Source: JAKAVN01 sp963796565 (GTDB lineage Bacteria; Desulfobacterota; Binatia; Binatales; Binataceae). Taken from it: a stretch of DNA of 64,000 nucleotides. The position numbers were made by a program, and so were the translations under genes. A model generated the notes under the pieces. That model saw nothing but the letters and a program-made list of their open reading frames with translations, was not told the origin of the DNA and did not search any database. The DNA lies in the NCBI GenBank assembly GCA_963796565.1, contig CAWCMA010000002.1, positions 143,035-207,034 on the forward strand, written 5' to 3'. This document shows positions 29,523-37,547 of the stretch, in pieces (within the stretch, counting starts at the first letter, position 1; each line of letters starts with the position of its first letter).

Positions 29523-30464
29523 CTAAGCGGCCTCGATCGGGTTCTCCAGCGCGCCCAGACCCTCGATCTCGATGCGTACCCGGTCGCCCGGCCGCATGAA
29601 GACCGGGGGCTTGCGCGCATAGCCGACGCCGGCCGGGGTGCCGGTCGAGACCACGTCACCGGCCTCGAAGGTGAAGACCTGGGACAGAAACGCGATCAGG
29701 TAACTGGTCTTGAAGATGAGGTTGCGCGTGTTGGAGTGCTGCATGCGCTGGCCATTGAGATAGAGCGAGATTTCGAGGTTGTGCGGATCGGCGATTTCAT
29801 CGCGCGTCACCAGGTACGGCCCCATCGGGGCGAAGGTGTCGAAGGTCTTGCCGATCATCCACTGCCCGGTCTGCATCTGGTAATCGCGGCAGCTCACGTC
29901 GTTGACGATCGTATAGCCGGCCACGTACTCCATCGCGCGCTCGGGCGCGATATCGCGGCCGGCGCGGCCGATCACGAAGGCGTACTCGGCCTCGTAGTCG
30001 ATCATCGCGGAGACTTTGGGAATTTTGATCGCGTCGCCGGGTCCGATCACACAGTTGGCATATTTGGAGAAGAAGGTCGGCACCTCCGGGATTTTCATCC
30101 CGGCCTCTTCGGCGTGGTCGCGGTAATTGAGCCCCACCAGGATGAACTTGGTCGGGCGAGGCACCGGCGCCCGCAGGCGGATCGATTCGGCGGGGCGGCC
30201 GAGACCGCGCTCGCGTGCGTCGTCGGCGCCGAGGCGTGCCACGAGATCAAGCGCATCCCTCGCGGCGTTCATCGCGGGCTCGCCGGCTTCGAGGAAGGCC
30301 ACCATCTCGGGCGGCACGGCTTCGAGGGCAAGTTCACTCGAGCGGCGCGCGCCGCGCTCCTCCAGCAGCGTGCGATAGGCCGCGTTGAGATCGATCACGA
30401 GGCCGTCGACAATGGCGCCGAGGCGATGGCGGTTGGGTTCATTCTCGAAGGTGACCAGACGCAT
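29523..30464 (-). CDS. Fumarylacetoacetate hydrolase family protein
   Basis: A 313-residue cytosolic hydrolase or lyase of the FAH superfamily, which cleaves C-C bonds in beta-diketone or hydroxymuconate-like acids. The core begins KFILVGLNYRDHAEEAG. Metal-binding acids are in IDYEAEYAFVIG, and DVSCRDYQM and STGTPAGVGYARKPPVFM follow. The ATG at 30464 is preceded by AGGAGG, which fixes the start; the longer frame is not conserved. It is a single gene, divergent from the DUF2318 gene. It may degrade aromatic ring products, but the dioxygenase is 10 kb away. Confidence 0.92.
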   Translation of the reverse strand: MRLVTFENEPNRHRLGAIVDGLVIDLNAAYRTLLEERGARRSSELALEAVPPEMVAFLEAGEPAMNAARDALDLVARLGADDARERGLGRPAESIRLRAPVPRPTKFILVGLNYRDHAEEAGMKIPEVPTFFSKYANCVIGPGDAIKIPKVSAMIDYEAEYAFVIGRAGRDIAPERAMEYVAGYTIVNDVSCRDYQMQTGQWMIGKTFDTFAPMGPYLVTRDEIADPHNLEISLYLNGQRMQHSNTRNLIFKTSYLIAFLSQVFTFEAGDVVSTGTPAGVGYARKPPVFMRPGDRVRIEIEGLGALENPIEAA

Positions 30465-30614
30465 CGGTGACGTTTCCTCCTTGCGGGGTTCCGCATCGGC
30501 GTTCGCCCGCCGAAACGTAGTATAGTGCGAAGCGGGGCGTAGACCCCAAACGCGCCGGGTGGCTGGGAAAACGGGTTGCATTTATCCGCGTGGCCATTAA
30601 CCTTTGATGAGCAG

Positions 30615-31070
30615 ATGATGCGAAGAATTGGGCCAAAAAAACTCGTTGTGGGAGCGGTGATCGCGGCGATCGCGATCGTGGCCGCGCTGCCGATTTTGCG
30701 GCCGCGCTGCACCGAGCTCCGGGGCGCCCAGATGCTGACGGTTTCGCTGGCGCGGCTCGTGAGCGGCGAGGCGCGCCTGTTCTGTTACCGCGACCGGGCC
30801 GGCGAGCGCCTGCGCTTTCTGCTCGCGCGTGGCAACGACGGCAAGGTTCGCGCGGTCTTCGACGCCTGCCGCCAGTGTTACAAGTTCCACCAGGGCTATG
30901 AAGTCGCCCACGGCATGCTGATTTGCCGGCTCTGCGGCAACCGCTATCCAATCGATCACATGATGAAGGGCGAAGCCTCGTGCGTTCCCGTCAGCCTGCC
31001 TCATCACGAGGACGCCGCTAAAGTTGAGATCAAAGTTTCCGACCTCAAATCGGGAGCGGCGCTGTTTTGA
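30615..31070 (+). CDS. DUF2318-like membrane-anchored Cys protein
   Basis: 151 residues. An N-terminal hydrophobic anchor (~8-28) is followed by a periplasmic domain. The core FDACRQCYKFHQGYEVAHGMLICRLCGN carries two CxxC pairs, and EASCVPVSLP adds a fifth Cys, a DUF2318 pattern. DUF2318 domains are tied to metal uptake (fused to FTR1-type permeases in some genomes). Here it opens the five-gene cluster that continues to CopC/CopD. A metal-binding or electron-transfer role is inferred. Confidence 0.75.
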   Translation: MMRRIGPKKLVVGAVIAAIAIVAALPILRPRCTELRGAQMLTVSLARLVSGEARLFCYRDRAGERLRFLLARGNDGKVRAVFDACRQCYKFHQGYEVAHGMLICRLCGNRYPIDHMMKGEASCVPVSLPHHEDAAKVEIKVSDLKSGAALF

Positions 31071-31083
31071 GCCGGCTACGAGA

Positions 31084-31380
31084 TTGAGGTGTTCCGACCG
31101 CGCCTGCGTGGTCATCGTGGCACTCGCCGTGCTGCTGGGCGGGATGCCGCTTGCGCTCGGAATAGTGGTGCATAGTTCCGAGGCGAAGTTCACGCTGGAC
31201 ATCTGTCATCCGGTGCAAAGTTTCAACCATTCACCGGTGCCGGTAGTGGCGATCATTCCCGGTTCTCCAGCCGTCGCGCGGTTCCTGCCCGAATGCGGGC
31301 GTTACCGGGTCGCGGCCCAAGAGCTGCGTGAGAGCGCGGCCGACGCTCCCGACCCGCCGCCCCCCAAAGCGCACGCTTAA
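31084..31380 (+). CDS. Small exported protein of unknown function
   Basis: 98 residues if read from the TTG at 31084. A GTG at 31108 is an alternative that starts just before the hydrophobic VVIVALAVLLGG. The helix is followed by a short domain with two Cys (LDICHPVQSF and LPECGRY) and a Pro-rich tail. I recognise no family. It sits between the DUF2318 and barrel-like genes of the copper cluster, 13 bases after the former, so it probably serves the same process. Confidence 0.6.
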   Translation: MRCSDRACVVIVALAVLLGGMPLALGIVVHSSEAKFTLDICHPVQSFNHSPVPVVAIIPGSPAVARFLPECGRYRVAAQELRESAADAPDPPPPKAHA

Positions 31381-31500
31381 TCGCGCGAATTGTGCCTTCA
31401 TGTTTGCGGATGCGGCGGCGCGCTGCGCCACGCGATGCTCGCGCGCGCGCCGCGCGGGCTCCACGGACGGCGGCAATGCGAATGGATCTTGGAGATGACT

Positions 31501-32418
31501 ATGAGACGCCTATGCGCGCTCGCGCTGATATTGGCTATTGCGATACCCGCCAAGGTTTTCGCACACGGAGTAGTGGGGGACTACATCTTCCTCGAACCGT
31601 TGATTGCTGAAGACCCAACACCTGCCAACGAGTTCGATATCGCAGTGCCATCGTGGAGCAAAACCAGCGACGGCAACAGTTTCTCACTCGGATACGGTTT
31701 GGAAAAAGTGCTTTATCTGGATGAGGACTACGTGCCGAGATTTAGCGTAGGCGTCGAGGACGCCTGGCATTACCAGTGGCCCAAGCACGCACCCGACCAG
31801 CACGGCTTCGACAACCTCGAGATGTTTGCCAAGTGGGCGTTCTTCGTTTCGCCCAAGCACGAGTTCCTGCTCTCGGCCGCGGCGCTCTTAAGCCTTCCGA
31901 CCGGTGACACCAGCGTGGAGGAGCAGAGCCATACGAGCCTGGGGCCGCTGTTTCTGTGGGAGAAGGGCATGGGCGATCTACCCAATTGGCCGGTGCTCAA
32001 ATACCTGCGGCCGTTCGGATTCCAGGGCGACTTCGGCTACCTGCCGGCGCTGGGCGGCCATACGAGCCATTCGATGTTCGCCGATCAGGTGGTCGAGTAT
32101 TCGCTGCCATACCTGAGCAACGCGGTCCGGGACATCGGCTTGAAACAGCCATTTCGGAATCTCTTCTTTTTCACTGAATTCAATTACTCACAGCTCGTCA
32201 CAGGGCCGTCACAGGAGACCTTTCCAAGCATCGTGGCGACACCCGGCATCGCCTATGTCGGTTACCATTTCGAACTGAGTGTCGGCACGCAACTCGCGCT
32301 TAACCGGGCTTCCGTGCCGGACACTCACGCCGTGGCAATCGGGCTCCTCGATATCTTCTACGATTCGATATTCACCGACGTGGGCAATTGGACCATCAAT
32401 AAAGGGTTTCCCGAATGA
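31501..32418 (+). CDS. Exported, probably outer-membrane protein of the copper cluster
   Basis: 305 residues. A signal peptide ends VFA, giving a mature N-terminal His (HGVVGDYIFLEP). The rest has alternating aromatic and polar residues and ends in a beta-rich region (YVGYHFELSVGTQLALNR), as in porin-like barrels. The GGAG at 31491 sits 6 bases before the ATG at 31501. Its stop overlaps the copC start (ATGA), so the two are coupled. No family is named with confidence. An N-terminal His can be a copper ligand, which would fit the neighbours. Confidence 0.7.
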   Translation: MRRLCALALILAIAIPAKVFAHGVVGDYIFLEPLIAEDPTPANEFDIAVPSWSKTSDGNSFSLGYGLEKVLYLDEDYVPRFSVGVEDAWHYQWPKHAPDQHGFDNLEMFAKWAFFVSPKHEFLLSAAALLSLPTGDTSVEEQSHTSLGPLFLWEKGMGDLPNWPVLKYLRPFGFQGDFGYLPALGGHTSHSMFADQVVEYSLPYLSNAVRDIGLKQPFRNLFFFTEFNYSQLVTGPSQETFPSIVATPGIAYVGYHFELSVGTQLALNRASVPDTHAVAIGLLDIFYDSIFTDVGNWTINKGFPE

Positions 32419-32795
32419 AGACCTTCAAACTGTTGATATTCGGCGCTCCCTTGTTGTGGGCTGCGATTGTAGTTGGCATTCCTATCGCCTCGGCACATTC
32501 ATTTCCCCAGCAGGAAACTCCATCAGCTGGCGAGCGGCTTTCCGCGCCTCCATCCGAAGTCACGATCAAATTCGACGCGCCCATAGAGAAAGTGTTTGCC
32601 AAGCTGGAAGTGCTGGGCGCGAACGGCAAGCCCGAAACGATAGGTTCACCCGAGGTCGACTCCAGCGCCCTGATGCTGTCGGTGAAGGTCGCCGCTTTGA
32701 AGCCGGGTGACTATACGGTGAAGTGGGGCGTCGTCTGCATCGACTCGCATCATACCGAAGGTTCTTATGTCTTTACGGTCGCGGGAGGCGGCTGA
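32415..32795 (+). CDS. CopC-like periplasmic copper-binding protein
   Basis: 126 residues with a signal peptide cleaved before H28 (ASA then HSFPQQ). This exposes the N-terminal His of the CopC Cu(II) site. The other ligands fit the DxH near the end (CIDSHHTEGSYVF). The core LSAPPSEVTIKFDAPIE is typical of CopC. It is coupled at both ends: ATGA with the upstream gene and TGATG with copD. It should carry copper in the periplasm to the CopD partner. Confidence 0.88.
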   Translation: MKTFKLLIFGAPLLWAAIVVGIPIASAHSFPQQETPSAGERLSAPPSEVTIKFDAPIEKVFAKLEVLGANGKPETIGSPEVDSSALMLSVKVAALKPGDYTVKWGVVCIDSHHTEGSYVFTVAGGG

Positions 32796-33664
32796 TGACC
32801 CAGATCGGGGAGCGGGCTCTCGTCGCGTGGCCCTTGCTGGTGGCGGAAACACTGATCTTCGGCACGGCCGCGTTTGCGTTGCTGTTGGCGCCGGATACGC
32901 AGTCGGAGGAGATGGCTAACGCGCTGACGCCGCTATGGCGCGGATTGGCGCTGCTGGCAGTGGTGTTCTCGCCGCTCGCGTTGCTGGTGGGCACCGCGAA
33001 TATGGGCGACCTCTCGGTGCGCGCCGCGATTCCGTTTGTTCCGCAAGTGATTCGTGAGACGCACTTTGGACATATATGGATGTGGAGCTTTCCATTGACG
33101 TTGGCGCTGCTGGTGGTTGCGTGGACCTCCGGTCGAGGACCATTGAGAACAGCCATACTGGGCGTGGTGGCGTGCGCGCTGCTGTTGCTCGGCAGCTTTT
33201 CCAGTCATGCGATCGACCGGGGAAGGATCGCGGTCATTGTCTACTTCACCCATGAAGTTGCGGCGGCCCTCTGGATCGGAGCGATTCTCGGACTGTGGTT
33301 TGGCGCGGTGCGCGGCAAGCTTGGATCCGGTTGGATACTGCAAACCGCACCGCGAGTCTCGGGCGTGGCCGGATGGACTGTCACGATCCTGATTTTGAGC
33401 GGGCTTTACACGGCCTACTATTCGCTTGGCGCCGACCCACATCGCCTTATCGACGCGGCATACGGTCGGACGCTGGTGGATAAAGTATGCGCCGCGATGC
33501 TGGTGCTGCTTATCGGCGCTTACAACCGCTACTGGCTGATGCCCACAGTCTCTGAAGCATCGGCACAACAGAGCCTGCTGCGAAACGTGGGCGTCGAATC
33601 GATCCTGTTGATTGGAGTTTTGGGATTGGCGGCGCTGCTCGCCAACACCCCGCCGGTGCATTGA
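32795..33664 (+). CDS. CopD-family copper import membrane protein
   Basis: A 289-residue integral membrane protein with about eight helices. Conserved histidines fall in ETHFGHIWMWSF and YFTHEVAAALWIG, the CopD family positions. The ATG overlaps the copC stop by one base and follows GGGAGG, which fixes the start. CopC and CopD normally act together to bring copper across the inner membrane. It is the last gene of the cluster; the histidine kinase follows after ~230 bases. Confidence 0.87.
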   Translation: MTQIGERALVAWPLLVAETLIFGTAAFALLLAPDTQSEEMANALTPLWRGLALLAVVFSPLALLVGTANMGDLSVRAAIPFVPQVIRETHFGHIWMWSFPLTLALLVVAWTSGRGPLRTAILGVVACALLLLGSFSSHAIDRGRIAVIVYFTHEVAAALWIGAILGLWFGAVRGKLGSGWILQTAPRVSGVAGWTVTILILSGLYTAYYSLGADPHRLIDAAYGRTLVDKVCAAMLVLLIGAYNRYWLMPTVSEASAQQSLLRNVGVESILLIGVLGLAALLANTPPVH

Positions 33665-33898
33665 CGAAAAGGTCGCACGGCCGGCCTCTGCGGCACGCGG
33701 CCTCCACACTGACGGCCTTATTTCGCATCGTGAGCGATACGTGCTTGCGATTATTCCGCTTGCGGCAAGCCAAGCAGGTTCGCCTTCCGTGTACTCTGTC
33801 TCAGTGTCGCGGCGACCGATCTTCGCTCGCTTGTCTATCCGTCAGCCTATAAAGATGGAGCTTACGGCTTTCTGCGCGATTTGACGTTATTGCAGCAG

Positions 33899-35467
33899 AT
33901 GCATCTACTATTTAGACAAGCCTTTGCCTCGGGCCATTTCGTACCCTATGGTCAGTGCCTGCTTTGGGATCCGCTGCTGTTGTGGGTTAACGTAGTATCG
34001 GATTCGATAGTCTCCGTCGCTTATTACTTAATTCCGCTATTGTTGATCTACTTCATCAGCAAGCGGCGCGATCTGCCGTTTCGTTCGACGTTCTGGATGT
34101 TCGGCGTACTGATTATCGCCGGCGGCACGTCTCACGCACTCGATGTAGTGACGATGTGGTATCCGGCATACTGGGCGGCGGGCGCGGTCAAAGCCGTAAC
34201 CGCGATTGCTTCGCTGGCCTGCGCCGTCGCGCTGATACGGTTGGTGCCAAAAGCGCTCGCCGTCCCAAACCAGCCGTGGCTGAAGAATGCGAACCGCGAA
34301 CTGGAGCGGGAAGTCGTCGAACGCAAGCGCGCGGAGACCCGGTTCCGCGGGTTGCTGGAGTCGGCCCCTGACTCGATCGTGATCGTGGATGCGAAGGGCG
34401 ACATAGTGCTGGTGAACGGGCAGACCGAACAACTGTTTGGTTACCAACGCGAGGAGATGATCGGGAAGCCGGTCGAGCTTCTGTTGCCGGAGCGCTTTCG
34501 CGAAGGCCACGTGGGCCAGCGTCAGAGTTACTTCAAGGAGCCGCGCGCGCGTGCAATTGGGAGTGGCTTGGAGTTGTTCGGCCGCCGCAGGAACGGCAGC
34601 GAGTTCCCGATAGAAGTAAGTCTGAGCCCGCTAGTCACTGACGAGGGTGTACTCATTTCTGGCGCCATCCGCGACATCTCGGATCGCAAACGGTTCCAGG
34701 CCGAGTTGGCGCGGGCACGCGACGAGGCCATGGAAGGATCAAGGCTCAAGTCGGCCTTCGTGGCCAACATGACGCACGAGTTGCGCACACCGCTCAACGG
34801 CATAATCGGCTTCAGCCAATTGCTCTATGCCGGACATATCGATCCGGCCTCGCCTGAATACAAACGGAGCCTCGGCGATATCCTCTTCAGCGCGCGCCAT
34901 TTGTTGAGTCTCGTCAACGACGTGCTCGACCTTGCCAAGGTCGAATCGGGAAAGATGGAATTCACGTCCGAGCCGGTTAACCCGGCGCGGCTGGTCGAGG
35001 AGGTCCGCGGCGTTTTGCGTGGCGTGGCCGCACAAAAGGACATCCAGATCGAGGCCGAAGTCGCACCGGGGCTGGGCCAAGTTGTGCTCGACTCCGCCAA
35101 GTTGCGGCAAGTTCTTTACAATTACGTTTCGAATGCGATTAAGTTCAGCGGCAATGGTACGCGGGTCACGATCCGGGCGCGCCCCGAGGGCAACGACTGG
35201 TTTCGCCTCGAGGTCGAGGATAATGGCCAGGGCATCCGCGCTGAGGATTTGAACAAGCTCTTCACCGAGTTCCACCAGCTCGGTTCCTCTTCCAGCAGCA
35301 AACCGCATCAGGGTACCGGTCTCGGCTTGGCGCTAACGCGACGGCTTGTCGAAGCCCAGGGCGGCAGTATCGGCGTCACCAGCGAGCCCGGCAAGGGAAG
35401 CACTTTCTGGGCGATATTGCCCCGCTGCTACTCGATGCGCAACGGTCACGACGCGATACATCCCTGA
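33899..35467 (+). CDS. Histidine kinase with ethylene-receptor-like membrane domain and PAS
   Basis: 522 residues. Three N-terminal helices (~10-120) match the ethylene-receptor-like sensor domain, including GQCLLWDP and FWMFGVLIIAGGTSHALDVV. The usual CGxTH copper site reads GGTSH here, so the Cys is lost. A PAS domain (~145-260) follows, then the phosphoacceptor FVANMTHELRTPLNG, the N-box NYVSNAIKFS, G1 EDNGQGI and G2 GTGLGLAL. There is no receiver domain. No response regulator lies beside it. The start is uncertain: a TTG at 33881 would add six residues, and neither start has a strong ribosome-binding site. Confidence 0.9.
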   Translation: MHLLFRQAFASGHFVPYGQCLLWDPLLLWVNVVSDSIVSVAYYLIPLLLIYFISKRRDLPFRSTFWMFGVLIIAGGTSHALDVVTMWYPAYWAAGAVKAVTAIASLACAVALIRLVPKALAVPNQPWLKNANRELEREVVERKRAETRFRGLLESAPDSIVIVDAKGDIVLVNGQTEQLFGYQREEMIGKPVELLLPERFREGHVGQRQSYFKEPRARAIGSGLELFGRRRNGSEFPIEVSLSPLVTDEGVLISGAIRDISDRKRFQAELARARDEAMEGSRLKSAFVANMTHELRTPLNGIIGFSQLLYAGHIDPASPEYKRSLGDILFSARHLLSLVNDVLDLAKVESGKMEFTSEPVNPARLVEEVRGVLRGVAAQKDIQIEAEVAPGLGQVVLDSAKLRQVLYNYVSNAIKFSGNGTRVTIRARPEGNDWFRLEVEDNGQGIRAEDLNKLFTEFHQLGSSSSSKPHQGTGLGLALTRRLVEAQGGSIGVTSEPGKGSTFWAILPRCYSMRNGHDAIHP

Positions 35468-35604
35468 GTCAAATAGCCGGCGCGTACGCGTTCGCAGGGC
35501 GCATCGATGGCCGGCGGCTGTTTCAGGCGCATGGCTGGCGCCATTGAATGCTGACGCTTTCCCGAGTCTACTTGTGCCGAGGCCATCGGCCGGGAGAAGC
35601 GCGG

Positions 35605-36273
35605 ATGTATATACCCAAGACTTTCGAGGTGACGGATGTCTCGGTACTCCACGAGTTCATCGAGACCTACAGCTTCGGAACACTCGTCACGGTCGGCGGC
35701 GAACAGGCGATCGCGACCCGTGTTCCGCTGATTCTCGACCGGGCAAGCGGCCGACACGGGACACTGCTCGGTCATGTCGCGCGCGCCAATCCGCAATGGC
35801 GCTCCTTTGACGGCAATCGGCAATGCCTGGCGATGTTTGACGGACCGCATGCCTACGTCTCGCCAACCTGGTACGCGACATCACCCGCGGTTCCGACCTG
35901 GAACTACGCGAGTGTGCACGTGTACGGGACTCCCCGCCCGATTCATGAAGCGGAGCAGCTTGCCGCGCTGGTCGACAGATTGGTGGGCATCTATGAAGCG
36001 GAGATGCCGCGGCCGTGGTCGGGCGAACTGCCCGCCAGCTTCAAGGCGGGAATGCTCAAGGCCATCGTCGGATTCGCGATCGAGATCGATCGAATCGAAG
36101 GCAAGTTCAAACTAGGACAGAATCGGCCCGTAGAGGATCAAATCGGCACGGTTGCTCAACTCGAAAGCAGTTCCGATCCGGCGGCTCGCGCACTGGCTGA
36201 ACTCACGCGCAAGCACCTTCGCCTTGACACGGCGGACGGGGCGCCGCCGGCGGCAATGGACCCGGTCAAGTGA
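35605..36273 (+). CDS. PaiB-like FMN-binding protein
   Basis: 222 residues of the FMN-binding split-barrel type, annotated in relatives as a negative transcriptional regulator (PaiB). MYIPKTFEV, HVARANPQWR, FDGPHAYVSPTWY and VPTWNYASVHVYG are the family signatures. The ATG at 35605 has GGGAGAAG 8 bases upstream. No DNA-binding helix-turn-helix is visible, so it may be a flavin enzyme rather than a regulator. It stands alone between the kinase and the opposite-strand frc gene. Confidence 0.88.
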   Translation: MYIPKTFEVTDVSVLHEFIETYSFGTLVTVGGEQAIATRVPLILDRASGRHGTLLGHVARANPQWRSFDGNRQCLAMFDGPHAYVSPTWYATSPAVPTWNYASVHVYGTPRPIHEAEQLAALVDRLVGIYEAEMPRPWSGELPASFKAGMLKAIVGFAIEIDRIEGKFKLGQNRPVEDQIGTVAQLESSSDPAARALAELTRKHLRLDTADGAPPAAMDPVK

Positions 36274-36303
36274 CGCGCCCGGTTGCGGGCGCGATTTGCA
36301 TGT

Positions 36304-37536
36304 TTAGATGACGCCCTCGGCGCGCAGTTGTTCCAGCTCCGCGTCACCACAGCCCATTACTTCGCGCAATATGTCGGCGGTATGCTCGCCGAGCAGCGGC
36401 GACGAGGTTATCTCGACCGGGCTCTCGGACAGTACCAGCGGGCAACCTACGGTCTTGAAGGTGCCGCGCTGCGGATGCTCGACGCTGGCGATTATCCGGC
36501 GCCTGGCGAGCGCGGAATCTTCGATCAGATCCTTCATCGAAAGGATCGGCCCGCACGGGACGTCGGCCTCCATCAACATTCGCATCACTTCGTGCTTGGT
36601 GTGGCGCATCGTCCACTGCTCGATCACGCCGAAGACTTCGTCGAGGTGCTTGATGCGGGCCTCAGGCGTGGCGTAGGCCGGATCATCGGCGAGTTCCGGA
36701 CGGCCGGCGACGCGCGCGAGCGCCGGCCAGACCGGCGGCTGGATGATCACGTAGCAATAGTCATTCGCACCGCCCGGGGCGCAACGCAGCGCGGCGCCCG
36801 GCTGGCCGCCGCCCGAGGCATTGCCCGAGCGCGGCACCTCGTCGCCGAAGCTGCGGTTGGGATACTCCGTCAGCGGTCCATGCTTGAGGCGCTGCTGGTC
36901 GCGAAGCTTTACCCGGCACAAGTTGAGCACCGAGTCCTGCATCGCGACCTCGACGCGTTGGCCGCGCCCGGTGCTGGTGCGCTGATAGAGCGCGGCCAGA
37001 ATCGCCGCTGCCATATGCATTCCGGTGCCCGAGTCGCCGATTTGCGCGCCGGTGCTGGTCGGCGGCCCGTCCGCCAATCCGGTGGTGCTCATCGAACCAC
37101 CCATCGCCTGCGCGATTGTCTCGTAAGCTTTGCAGTCCTCCCACGGCCCGGCGCCGAAGCCCTTGATCGAAGCGAAGATGATGCGCGGATTGAGCTCTCG
37201 GAGGTGCTCCCAGGTGAAGCCTTCGCGGTCGAGCGCGCCGGGGCCGAAGTTTTCCGCCAGCACGTCGGCGCGTTTAATCAGTTCGTCCAGGATACGTTTG
37301 CCCTGGGCCGACTTGATATTCAGTGTGATACTGCGTTTGTTGCAATTGAGCATCGTGAAGTAGAGGCTGTCGACGCCCGGCACGTCGCGAAGCTGCGAGC
37401 GTGTAATATCGCCGCGGCCGGGCAGTTCGACCTTGATCACGTCGGCGCCGAGCCACGCCAGTATTTGCGTGCAACTCGGGCCAGACTGCACGTGCGTCAT
37501 ATCCAGAATCCGCACGCCCGAAAGCGCCTTGTCCAT
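36304..37536 (-). CDS. frc: Formyl-CoA:oxalate CoA-transferase-like
   Basis: A 410-residue class III CoA-transferase close in pattern to oxalate-degrading Frc. The catalytic Asp lies in QIGDSGTGMH. The glycine-rich loop is SGGGQP, and AMQDSVLNLCRVKLRDQQRL matches Frc nearly throughout. It would move CoA from formyl- or a related acyl-CoA to oxalate. The neighbour, 11 bases upstream on the same strand, is a ThDP enzyme of the oxalyl-CoA decarboxylase/2-hydroxyacyl-CoA lyase type, so the two should work in sequence. Oxalate versus a hydroxyacid substrate is not settled. Confidence 0.86.
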   Translation of the reverse strand: MDKALSGVRILDMTHVQSGPSCTQILAWLGADVIKVELPGRGDITRSQLRDVPGVDSLYFTMLNCNKRSITLNIKSAQGKRILDELIKRADVLAENFGPGALDREGFTWEHLRELNPRIIFASIKGFGAGPWEDCKAYETIAQAMGGSMSTTGLADGPPTSTGAQIGDSGTGMHMAAAILAALYQRTSTGRGQRVEVAMQDSVLNLCRVKLRDQQRLKHGPLTEYPNRSFGDEVPRSGNASGGGQPGAALRCAPGGANDYCYVIIQPPVWPALARVAGRPELADDPAYATPEARIKHLDEVFGVIEQWTMRHTKHEVMRMLMEADVPCGPILSMKDLIEDSALARRRIIASVEHPQRGTFKTVGCPLVLSESPVEITSSPLLGEHTADILREVMGCGDAELEQLRAEGVI

Positions 37537-37547
37537 CTAGTCCCTCA

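Noticed and set aside
33899..35467. A true ethylene receptor
   Set aside because: The Cys of the copper site is replaced by Gly, so the name would overstate the function.
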